Below are positions 8,026 through 14,176 of a stretch of 24,810 nt of DNA, piece by piece. Numbering within the stretch: position 1 is the first letter of the stretch; each line of letters starts with the position of its first letter. The stretch spans positions 1 to 24,810 of the forward strand of contig CAYRRA010000044.1 in assembly GCA_964426355.1 (NCBI GenBank), read 5' to 3'. The notes beneath the pieces were generated by a model, which ran no database searches, was not told where the DNA came from, and was given only the letters and a program-made list of their open reading frames with translations. This DNA comes from JAJFTV01 sp964426355. GTDB taxonomy: Bacteria; Chloroflexota; Anaerolineae; Anaerolineales; Anaerolineaceae. The position numbers were made by a program, and so were the translations under genes.

Positions 8026-8937
8026 ATGTCTAGTGTCATTTCCATGAAAGCATTATTGGAAAGTGGGGTGCATTTTGGTCACCGCACCAATAAATGGCAT
8101 CCCTTAATGAAACCGTATATCTTCACAGAACGCAACGGTATCCACATCATTGACCTTCAGCAGACCGTCAAAGCACTCAACAGCGCTTACGAACTGGTTC
8201 GCAATACCGTCATGGAAGGCGGTGTTGTCCTGTTTGTCGGCACAAAACGCCAGGCACAGGAAACCGTTCAAGAAGAAGCTGAACGCTGCGGTATGCCCTA
8301 TGTCACCGAACGCTGGCTGGGCGGCACCATCACCAACTGGACGACCATTCAACAGCGTATTCGCGAGCTGGAACGCCTGGAACGCATGCGCGACAGTGGC
8401 GAAATTTTCCGCCTGACCAAAAAAGAAGGTCTGTTAATCGAACGCGAGATCAACCGCTTGAACCTTCGCTTGAGCGGTCTGCGTTCCATGTCTCACACCC
8501 CTGACCTGATTTTTGTTGTCGATATTTCGCACGAAGCCACTGCCGTCCATGAAGCGAATTTGAAAGAGATCCCCGTGATCGCGCTGGTAGATACCAACTG
8601 CGACCCACGCAATATAGATTATGTCATTCCTTCAAACGATGATGCAATCCGTGCCATCAAACTGCTCGTCGGAAAAATTGCCGATGCCGCGATCGAAGGA
8701 AAATCCATGCGCAAAGACGAAGAACTTCTCGCAGAAACCGAAGCAGAACGTAAACCGGTTGAGCAGGTTCGCACCACCCTGGTGGAAGACGAACTCGAAG
8801 ACGAAGAACTTCTCGGCGCAGCGACACTGGCAAAATTAACCAACCGCAAAGCAGTCAAAGATGAAGAAGTCGTTGAAAACGAAGAAGAGTCTTCAGAAGA
8901 AGTTGTTGACGAATCAAACGAAGATTCCGATGAGTAA
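8026..8937 (+). CDS. rpsB: 30S ribosomal protein S2
   Basis: A 303-residue S2. The family signatures are clear: LLESGVHFGHRTNKW (about 10-24), GTKRQAQE (about 72-79), ERWLGGTITNW (about 95-105) and PVIALVDTNCDP (about 183-194). S2 binds the small-subunit head-platform junction late in assembly and is needed for bS1 and mRNA interaction. The core ends near residue 230. Beyond it is an extension of about 70 residues that is strongly acidic (Glu/Asp-rich to the end), longer than in E. coli. An AAGGAGT SD lies 7 bases before the ATG. It is the first gene of the cluster, behind an extended -10 promoter and a foldable leader. Confidence 0.98.
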   Translation: MSSVISMKALLESGVHFGHRTNKWHPLMKPYIFTERNGIHIIDLQQTVKALNSAYELVRNTVMEGGVVLFVGTKRQAQETVQEEAERCGMPYVTERWLGGTITNWTTIQQRIRELERLERMRDSGEIFRLTKKEGLLIEREINRLNLRLSGLRSMSHTPDLIFVVDISHEATAVHEANLKEIPVIALVDTNCDPRNIDYVIPSNDDAIRAIKLLVGKIADAAIEGKSMRKDEELLAETEAERKPVEQVRTTLVEDELEDEELLGAATLAKLTNRKAVKDEEVVENEEESSEEVVDESNEDSDE

Positions 8938-8992
8938 AAGCGGATAACGCAAAGACAAGTGCAATTATTTACAAACGTATTGAAGGGATAAG

Positions 8993-9604
8993 ATGATGGC
9001 AGTATCAACCGATTTAGTGAAAAAATTACGTGAAACCACAGGCGCAGGTATTTTGGATTGCCGCAATGCGCTTGAACAAACCGGCGGTGACATCGACAAA
9101 GCCACAGATATTCTGCGAGAAAAAGGTCTGGCGATGGCGCAAAAACGAGCCGGGCGGAAAGCCTCGGAAGGCGTGCTTGACCTGTACAGCCACGGCGATG
9201 GACGCGTGGGTGTGATGGTGGAAGTGAACAGCGAGACCGATTTCGTCGGTCGCTCGGATGCATTCCGCAAGCTTGCACATGAAATTTCCCTGCAAATCGC
9301 AGCAGCCTCACCGCTTTACATCCGTGAAGAAGACATTCCGGAAGCGGAGCTGGAACATGAAGCACAAATTGCAGCCGCAAAGGCGCGCGAAGAAGGCAAA
9401 CCAGAACAAATCATCCCTAAGATTGTGGAAGGCTCAATAAAGAAATACAAAGATGAAACCGTTCTGCTGCGCCAATCTTACATCCGCGATGATTCCAAAA
9501 CCATCCAGGACCTCCTGAACGAAAACGTCGCTTCCCTGGGAGAAAATATCGTCATCCGGCGCTTTGTTCGATGGGCGCTCGGTGAGCAATCCGAAGAAGA
9601 ATAA
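8993..9604 (+). CDS. tsf: Translation elongation factor Ts
   Basis: A 203-residue EF-Ts that exchanges GDP on EF-Tu. The N-terminal UBA-like domain (LVKKLRETTGAGILDC, about 8-23) and the TDFVGR motif (about 81-86), which contacts EF-Tu, are present. The length matches the short Thermus-type form and lacks the second core subdomain of the E. coli protein of about 283 residues. Two consecutive ATGs (8993, 8996) both lie within range of GAAGGGA, so the start could be either. The gene is 55 bases after rpsB, its usual partner, and is followed by a strong terminator hairpin. Confidence 0.97.
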   Translation: MMAVSTDLVKKLRETTGAGILDCRNALEQTGGDIDKATDILREKGLAMAQKRAGRKASEGVLDLYSHGDGRVGVMVEVNSETDFVGRSDAFRKLAHEISLQIAAASPLYIREEDIPEAELEHEAQIAAAKAREEGKPEQIIPKIVEGSIKKYKDETVLLRQSYIRDDSKTIQDLLNENVASLGENIVIRRFVRWALGEQSEEE

Positions 9605-9611
9605 TCCATTC

Positions 9612-9640
9612 AAGACCAGCCGAAAGGTTGGTCTTTTTTT
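9612..9640 (+). terminator. Rho-independent terminator after tsf
   Basis: A 10-base-pair stem (9612-9621 with 9626-9635, one G-U pair), a stable GAAA tetraloop and an uninterrupted T-run (9634-9640). It lies 7 bases after the tsf stop and inside what is usually a continuous rpsB-tsf-pyrH operon, so it would reduce or decouple pyrH expression. Confidence 0.85.
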
Positions 9641-9643
9641 AGC

Positions 9644-9672
9644 GGGTTGCGAACCAGTTGGGTTCGCAACCC
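9644..9672 (+). repeat. Perfect 12-bp hairpin between tsf and pyrH
   Basis: GGGTTGCGAACC (9644-9655) and GGTTCGCAACCC (9661-9672) pair perfectly around AGTTG. There is no U-tract. It begins 3 bases after the T-run of the terminator. A weaker CCTGAA/TTCAGG pairing (9671-9676 with 9690-9695) follows and shares bases with it, so the two could alternate. Confidence 0.7.
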
Positions 9673-9741
9673 TGAAGGTTCATCCATCCATTCAGGTTGG
9701 TTTGAGCCAGTTGGAAAAAACCTGGACAAAAAGGAGAGACC

Positions 9742-10467
9742 ATGTGCAGTGTGGGCAATCTGAAATACAATCGCATCTTGTTAAAACTGAGCGGTGAAGC
9801 GCTTTCCGGACCTCAAGGTTACGGTATTGACCCCCAGCGGGCAGCTCACATCGCTGAAAGAGTGCGCGAAGTACGTGAAATGGGCGTGGATGTGGCTATC
9901 GTGATTGGTGCCGGCAACCTTTGGCGTGGACGAATCGGCTTGGATGTCGGCATGGACCGTGCCACCGCCGACTATATGGGCATGCTGGCAACGGTGATGA
10001 ACTCATTGGCATTGATGGATTCGCTGGAAAGCATGAACGTGGTCACGCGTGTTCAATCTGCCATTGAGATGCGCGCAGTTGCAGAACCGTATATCCGGCG
10101 GCGCGCCATCCGGCACCTGGAAAAAGGCAGGGTGGTCATCTTTGGCGGTGGCACCGGCAACCCTTATTTCTCAACCGATACGGCTGCTGCCCTGCGCGCC
10201 ATGGAGATTGACGCCGATGTGCTCATTAAAGCCACCAAGGTGGACGGCGTTTATGACAGCGATCCCAAGACCAATCCCAACGCGGTACGATTCGACCACC
10301 TGACCTATATCGATACGCTCAATCGCCGCCTTGAGGTGATGGACAGCACAGCCATTTCCTTGTGTATGGAGAACAAACTGCCCATCCTGGTGCTCAACCT
10401 GTGGGATGAACACGCCCTGCGGCGCGCCCTGCTGGGTGAGCCCGCCGGCACACTGGTGGATGGATAG
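9742..10467 (+). CDS. pyrH: UMP kinase (uridylate kinase)
   Basis: A 241-residue cytoplasmic kinase of the amino-acid-kinase fold, converting UMP to UDP with ATP. ILLKLSGEAL (about 12-21), IVIGAGNLWRG (about 53-63), FGGGTGNPYFSTDTAA (about 133-148) and IKATKVDGVYDSDP (about 161-174) are the nucleotide- and UMP-binding elements of bacterial PyrH. Family members are hexameric and feedback-inhibited by UTP. AAGGAGAG lies 6 bases before the ATG. A terminator and a second hairpin separate it from tsf. The usual next gene, frr, is missing: a convergent dehydrogenase gene ends 8 bases away, with no visible terminator between them. Confidence 0.97.
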   Translation: MCSVGNLKYNRILLKLSGEALSGPQGYGIDPQRAAHIAERVREVREMGVDVAIVIGAGNLWRGRIGLDVGMDRATADYMGMLATVMNSLALMDSLESMNVVTRVQSAIEMRAVAEPYIRRRAIRHLEKGRVVIFGGGTGNPYFSTDTAAALRAMEIDADVLIKATKVDGVYDSDPKTNPNAVRFDHLTYIDTLNRRLEVMDSTAISLCMENKLPILVLNLWDEHALRRALLGEPAGTLVDG

Positions 10468-10475
10468 GTCTGCGC

Positions 10476-11312
10476 TTATTTTTTCCCTGTTTTCCTGGCT
10501 GCGGATGAGACGAGAATATCCATAATCGGATACATCCATCCGCCCAGGAGATTGTTCAGGCGAAAGAAGAGGTTGTTTTCAAAGCCGGTGATAATCAGGT
10601 AACGGTTCCGCTGCATACCCTGCAGGATCGATCTGGCAACGGCTTCAGGCTTTGCCAGACCACCGGCTTTTGAAACCTCTTTTGTGATTTCCGGTTTGGT
10701 GCGGTTTTCTGTTTCAAAACCAGGGGTGTCGGTATCAGGGGGAAATGCAATGGAGATTTTTATGTTTGTGAATTTCAGCTCGGAACGCAGTGCATCACTA
10801 AAACCGCGGAGAGCAAATTTTGTAGGGCTGTAAGCGGAATAACCGTAAAAGGTCAGAAATCCGGCTACTGAACAGATGTTGAGGATGTGCCCTGAATTAC
10901 GCTCGATCATCGCCGGTAAAAATGCACGAATGGTATTGATCGCACCGAAGTAATTGACATCCATCTGACGGTAAAACACATCCGGCTCGATGTTAAGGAA
11001 AACATCCGGATGGGCATACCCCGCAGCGTAGATCAACACATCCGGTGTACCAATCTCACCTTGAAATTTCCGCAACGTGTCTTCAAGCTGGGTGCGGTCG
11101 GTGAGATCACAGGCGAGGGCACCAAAACGCTGTCCATCATGGATGCGCACCTGGCGGATTTGCTCCAGTGCGGTTTGCAGTACCTGCTGCCGGCGCGCAA
11201 GAATCCACACATGCGCCCCCTGGCTGGAGAGGTCCTTCGCTAAAGCCAGACCGATCCCACTGGAGCCGCCAGCGATCAAAACAAGCTGGTCCTCGAATTG
11301 GGTTGTGTTCAT
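10476..11312 (-). CDS. Short-chain dehydrogenase, 3-ketodihydrosphingosine reductase-like
   Basis: A 278-residue classical SDR. A Rossmann GGSSGIG motif (15-21) binds the cofactor, the NYFG strand is present, and the catalytic set is S148, Y161 and K165 (YSAYSPTK). FPPDTDTPGF followed by ENRTKPE (about 190-208) closely matches the signature I know from eukaryotic 3-ketodihydrosphingosine reductase (KDSR), which reduces 3-ketosphinganine with NADPH. The C-terminal hydrophobic stretch (about 240-268) could associate with membrane, also as in KDSR. A sphingolipid role is inferred; no serine palmitoyltransferase gene lies in the window. ATG 11312 is preferred to GTG 11315 because GGAG is better spaced. 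It lies 58 bases after the nitroreductase, probably co-transcribed. Confidence 0.85.
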   Translation of the reverse strand: MNTTQFEDQLVLIAGGSSGIGLALAKDLSSQGAHVWILARRQQVLQTALEQIRQVRIHDGQRFGALACDLTDRTQLEDTLRKFQGEIGTPDVLIYAAGYAHPDVFLNIEPDVFYRQMDVNYFGAINTIRAFLPAMIERNSGHILNICSVAGFLTFYGYSAYSPTKFALRGFSDALRSELKFTNIKISIAFPPDTDTPGFETENRTKPEITKEVSKAGGLAKPEAVARSILQGMQRNRYLIITGFENNLFFRLNNLLGGWMYPIMDILVSSAARKTGKK

Positions 11313-11370
11313 CACTGTCTCCTGGTTTCTATAAGCTGACCCATTCCTATTCTACCTTAGTCTGGCGCTG

Positions 11371-12117
11371 TTACCCCTCAAGAAAACCGGCTTTTTCCAG
11401 GATCGCATACATCTGACTTTTGGGGGTGGTCTTTACAGCGCGCCTTGACCAGGCAGTGAAAAACCAATCCAGATAGCGACTAAAATGTTCCCGATCAAAA
11501 TCAATACCGAGATGCGTATCCGGATCATCAAAAGCATTAATAATCTCATCAAGCTGTGCGGGCTCCAATCGATGGTAACTGCCAAAATGAACCAGGCTGT
11601 CATTCGGCACGCGACCGCGCGGGTAAGCTGGTTCCTCAAGGGGATAGCCCAACAGCAGCGCTACAAGTGGAAAACAATATTTCTGCGGCAGGTCAAGCAG
11701 ATCATAAACCCGCTGCATATCTCCGCGATGGATACCATTGGTAAAAAGACAATCGATCCCCAGCGAGCGCGCGGCAATGGCGGCGGTTTGCGCAGCCAAT
11801 GAAGCATCAATGCTGGCGGTAATGAGCATATTGATGCTGTCGATCTCGAATGAGTGCCCCAGATGACCGGCTATATCAATCAGACGGTTGAAATCCACGC
11901 AGAAGATAAGCGCCTTGCTGGCAGCATACCCGCACAACGCCAGCATCTTTGTGCGCTCTTCCACCACAATAATCGAATAGCTTTGCCGGTTTGAAGCATT
12001 GGCAGCACGCACGCTGGCTGCCAGAATGGTCTCCAGATCTGCATTGGATACATTTTGCGCTGAGAAATTGCCATGTATGCTTCGCAACTGATGAATGGTT
12101 TGCAAAGTTTCGTTCAT
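11371..12117 (-). CDS. Nitroreductase-family protein
   Basis: A 248-residue FMN-dependent oxidoreductase fold. RSIHGNFSAQNVS (about 12-24) replaces the usual RRS.R.F motif, and AANASNRQSYSIIVVE (about 38-53) is the FMN-pocket segment. LAAQTAAIAARSLGIDCLF (about 107-125) and PLVALLLGYP complete the fold. About 60 C-terminal residues beyond the core (from PYPRG-like AYPRGRVP) make it longer than a minimal nitroreductase. It is unrelated in detail to the SagB-type protein at 2455. AAGGAG lies 6 bases before the ATG. It lies downstream of marR and upstream of the SDR on the same strand, with an inverted repeat in front, so MarR control is plausible. Substrate unknown. Confidence 0.85.
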   Translation of the reverse strand: MNETLQTIHQLRSIHGNFSAQNVSNADLETILAASVRAANASNRQSYSIIVVEERTKMLALCGYAASKALIFCVDFNRLIDIAGHLGHSFEIDSINMLITASIDASLAAQTAAIAARSLGIDCLFTNGIHRGDMQRVYDLLDLPQKYCFPLVALLLGYPLEEPAYPRGRVPNDSLVHFGSYHRLEPAQLDEIINAFDDPDTHLGIDFDREHFSRYLDWFFTAWSRRAVKTTPKSQMYAILEKAGFLEG

Positions 12118-12147
12118 TCTAATCTCCTTATTCCCTGACTGTCCTAT

Positions 12148-12198
12148 GCAATCGGTTGAAAGCTATTTATGGATAAGACTTGTTAGACAACCGATTGC
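12148..12198. repeat. 11-bp inverted repeat upstream of the nitroreductase
   Basis: GCAATCGGTTG (12148-12158) and CAACCGATTGC (12188-12198) are perfect inverted copies separated by 29 bases. The repeat lies in the 139-base gap between marR and the nitroreductase, 31 bases before the latter's start. There is no U-tract, so a paired operator or an RNA stem is more likely than a terminator. Confidence 0.55.
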
Positions 12199-12256
12199 CT
12201 TTTGTATTTCGGCAGGATAGAAAAATTGATGAAATTTACTTTTGTTGAATTACCTG

Positions 12257-12730
12257 TTACCTTTCTGATGAAGTCATTTCTCTTAAGTGCTGATTTAATT
12301 TTCTCAATAGCATATCGAATTGATCCAATTCCTGGGCAGTGAAACAAGCCAGCGGATCATTTTTTGTACCCCTCGTCCCCCAGGGCGTTTGTCGAATTTC
12401 CTCCAGCTTTGTCTGCCCCTGTGAACTAAGCTGTACAAGGGTCTGCCTGCGGTCTGTATGATCCGGCTGCATTGCGACCCATTCTCTGCGTTGTAAATTT
12501 TTAAGAATAACCGTTGCGGTGGGGCGGTCGCAAAACAGCATGGATGCGATCTTTGAAGGATGGAGCGCACCCTGCTGGGAAAGCCTCTCCAGCACAAACG
12601 CCTGTTTGAGGGTGATACCGTGCGGCTCCAAAACCTTTTGCAAATAGCGTTTCCAAGTCAGAAAGGCAATTTGCAATCTTGCCATTGCTGATAAAGCAGG
12701 CAAACTGGTGTTTGAAGAAGAGTTTTCCAT
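12257..12730 (-). CDS. MarR-family transcriptional regulator
   Basis: A 157-residue winged-helix dimeric regulator. The DNA-binding domain spans about 40-110: ALHPSKIASML and RPTATVILKNLQRREWV form the helix-turn-helix, and DHTDRRQTLVQLSSQG is the wing with the DxR signature of the family. The terminal helices (1-35, 125-157) would form the dimer interface. MarR proteins are usually repressors released by small phenolic or oxidising ligands. Its own promoter is near consensus and a palindrome covers the predicted transcription start, so autorepression is likely. Genes for a nitroreductase and an SDR follow on the same strand, and a transporter gene diverges. Confidence 0.92.
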   Translation of the reverse strand: MENSSSNTSLPALSAMARLQIAFLTWKRYLQKVLEPHGITLKQAFVLERLSQQGALHPSKIASMLFCDRPTATVILKNLQRREWVAMQPDHTDRRQTLVQLSSQGQTKLEEIRQTPWGTRGTKNDPLACFTAQELDQFDMLLRKLNQHLREMTSSER

Positions 12731-12744
12731 AATGTTAAAAATAT

Positions 12745-12760
12745 AGTTAGAGTTCTAATT
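12745..12760. promoter_or_regulatory. Candidate MarR operator
   Basis: The near-palindrome AGTTAGAGTTCTAATT has arms TTAGA and TCTAA around a 2-base centre, plus a matching outer A/T pair. It covers the predicted transcription start (about 12754) of the marR promoter, the usual position for MarR-type autorepression. Confidence 0.5.
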
Positions 12761-12789
12761 ATTATATTTTCTCTGATCAATCCCGTCAA
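12761..12789 (-). promoter_or_regulatory. marR promoter, near consensus
   Basis: On the minus strand TTGACG (12789..12784) and a perfect TATAAT (12766..12761) are separated by exactly 17 bases. Transcription would start near 12754, 24 bases before the marR ATG. Confidence 0.8.
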
Positions 12790-12804
12790 TAAGGAATACC
12801 CATT

Positions 12805-12819
12805 TTGGTTGTCAACCAA
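12805..12819. promoter_or_regulatory. Palindrome over the transporter -35
   Basis: TTGGTTG and CAACCAA are separated by one base, giving a perfect 7-bp inverted repeat on top of the TTGTCA -35 at 12809-12814. An overlapping GTCAA/TTGAC pair (12811-12824) shares it. A repressor bound here would block the promoter. Confidence 0.5.
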
Positions 12820-12837
12820 TTGACTTCCCGATACAAT
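12809..12837 (+). promoter_or_regulatory. Transporter promoter, predicted leaderless
   Basis: TTGTCA (12809-12814) and TACAAT (12832-12837) have a 17-base spacer. The expected start at about 12843-12844 coincides with the ATG at 12844, and there is no SD in front of that ATG. Confidence 0.65.
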
Positions 12838-12843
12838 TTACCC

Positions 12844-14004
12844 ATGAATAACCCAACCCGCCCCCACTTGAGCCCTCAAACTAAAACCATTATCACCGTG
12901 CTGATCCTGATAGCGGTGGTTGCCCTGCTCAGAAAATTCAACCAGGTGATTGCACCGGTTGTACTGGCTGTTATCCTGGCTTATATCCTGGCACCATTAG
13001 CTTCCAGCCTGGAAAAACGTCTGAAAATTTCACGCACGGTGGCGACCCTGTTGGTTTATTTGTTGTTATTCGTGGTAGTGGGAGGAATGCTCACCTGGCT
13101 TATACCGCTGCTGGTGCGGCGCGTCAGCGGTCTGACATTCGATCCACAAATATTAATCAACCGCATCGGCGTTATACTGGGCGGAAAGCTGACCATTTTC
13201 GATATCACCATCGATGGGCAGGAAATTTTTAAGCGGATCATCGATGCTTTGCAAGGCATCCTCAACCCGGTTATCGGGCATACGATCGACATTGCCACAA
13301 AAGTGGTCTCTTCCTTTGTCTGGGTCATTTTCATCCTCATCATCTCCTTTTACCTGGTCAAAGACAGCCGTGGTCTGGCAGCATGGGTCGAAAAGCTTGT
13401 CCCGCCTGACTACCGCAGCGATTACAACGTGATCCGCGTTGAAATCGGTGAAATCTGGAGCGCCTTCTTCCGCGGGCAGTTATTCCTTGCACTGCTGGTC
13501 ATGGTGATCCTGACCGTGTTGTCGTATGCCATCGGGCTGCCTTTTGCCCTCTGGATGGGCATTCTGGGTGGTTTACTGGAATTTCTGCCCAGTATCGGGC
13601 ATGCCATCTGGTTGGTTCTGGCATCCATCCTGGCACTGGTGCTGGGTTCAACCTGGATCCCCGTACCCAATTGGGTTTTCCTGTTGATCCTGATCGGGGT
13701 TCACATCCTCTTTACCCAGACCGACCTGAATTACCTGATCCCGCGCGTAATCGGGCGTAGAGTGCACCTGCCGCCGCTGGTCGTCATCCTGGGGATCGTC
13801 GCCGGGGCGGCACTGGCGGGCGTTCTGGGGGTGGTGCTGGCAGCACCAGTGATCTCCACTCTGCGCATCATCAGCCGTTACGTGTATGCCCTGCTGTTCG
13901 ATCTTGAGCCGTTCCCTGAAGCGGCTTCTCAGCCTTTGCCGCCGCCCGATTTGCATTGGTGGCGCAAATACCGCACGCGTTTTCCCCGCCGAAGACGGCA
14001 ATGA
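12844..14004 (+). CDS. AI-2E family transporter (PerM/YdiK-like)
   Basis: A 386-residue polytopic membrane protein with about seven to eight hydrophobic segments: two near the N-terminus (about 15-50), one at about 60-85, one at about 150-170, and a cluster from about 215 to 345. A soluble stretch of about 60 residues between the third and fourth matches the family layout. GGLLEFLPSIG (about 238-248) and the following ILIGVHILFTQTDLNYLIPRVIG segment are family signatures. Members export small molecules or ions (AI-2 in TqsA, sodium/proton exchange in others), so the name does not fix a substrate. I use the ATG at 12844, because an upstream in-frame TTG at 12805 lies inside the promoter. The C-terminus is rich in Arg and Pro. 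Divergent from marR. Confidence 0.9.
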   Translation: MNNPTRPHLSPQTKTIITVLILIAVVALLRKFNQVIAPVVLAVILAYILAPLASSLEKRLKISRTVATLLVYLLLFVVVGGMLTWLIPLLVRRVSGLTFDPQILINRIGVILGGKLTIFDITIDGQEIFKRIIDALQGILNPVIGHTIDIATKVVSSFVWVIFILIISFYLVKDSRGLAAWVEKLVPPDYRSDYNVIRVEIGEIWSAFFRGQLFLALLVMVILTVLSYAIGLPFALWMGILGGLLEFLPSIGHAIWLVLASILALVLGSTWIPVPNWVFLLILIGVHILFTQTDLNYLIPRVIGRRVHLPPLVVILGIVAGAALAGVLGVVLAAPVISTLRIISRYVYALLFDLEPFPEAASQPLPPPDLHWWRKYRTRFPRRRRQ

Positions 14005-14051
14005 ACCTGCCAGGAGTGCTTAAAGGTTTTCACAGAAATGAAAGGGCTGGG

Positions 14052-14083
14052 TTGAAAAACTCAAATAGCTGCCGTGATATAAT
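14052..14083 (+). promoter_or_regulatory. Promoter of the WD40-like lipoprotein gene
   Basis: A perfect TATAAT (14078-14083) with the TGn extension (14075-14077). The nearest -35-like TTGAAA (14052-14057) is 20 bases away, so the extended -10 probably carries most of the activity. The leader is about 85 bases. Confidence 0.6.
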
Positions 14084-14176
14084 GCCCATATCGTTTTTGT
14101 CCTTATCGGGACGTTTTCTCTTAATCTTATCCGGAGTCCTTTTCTATCCTTCATTAAACGCCGCTGGAGGGTGAGT

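Noticed and set aside
8619..9380. Long open frame on the minus strand across the end of rpsB and start of tsf
   Set aside because: Antisense to two certain genes. Its Ser/Thr-rich composition mirrors the acidic S2 tail and there is no SD or domain.
12805..12843. Extended start (TTG) for the transporter
   Set aside because: These codons lie on top of the -35 and -10, so they would not be transcribed from the promoter seen.
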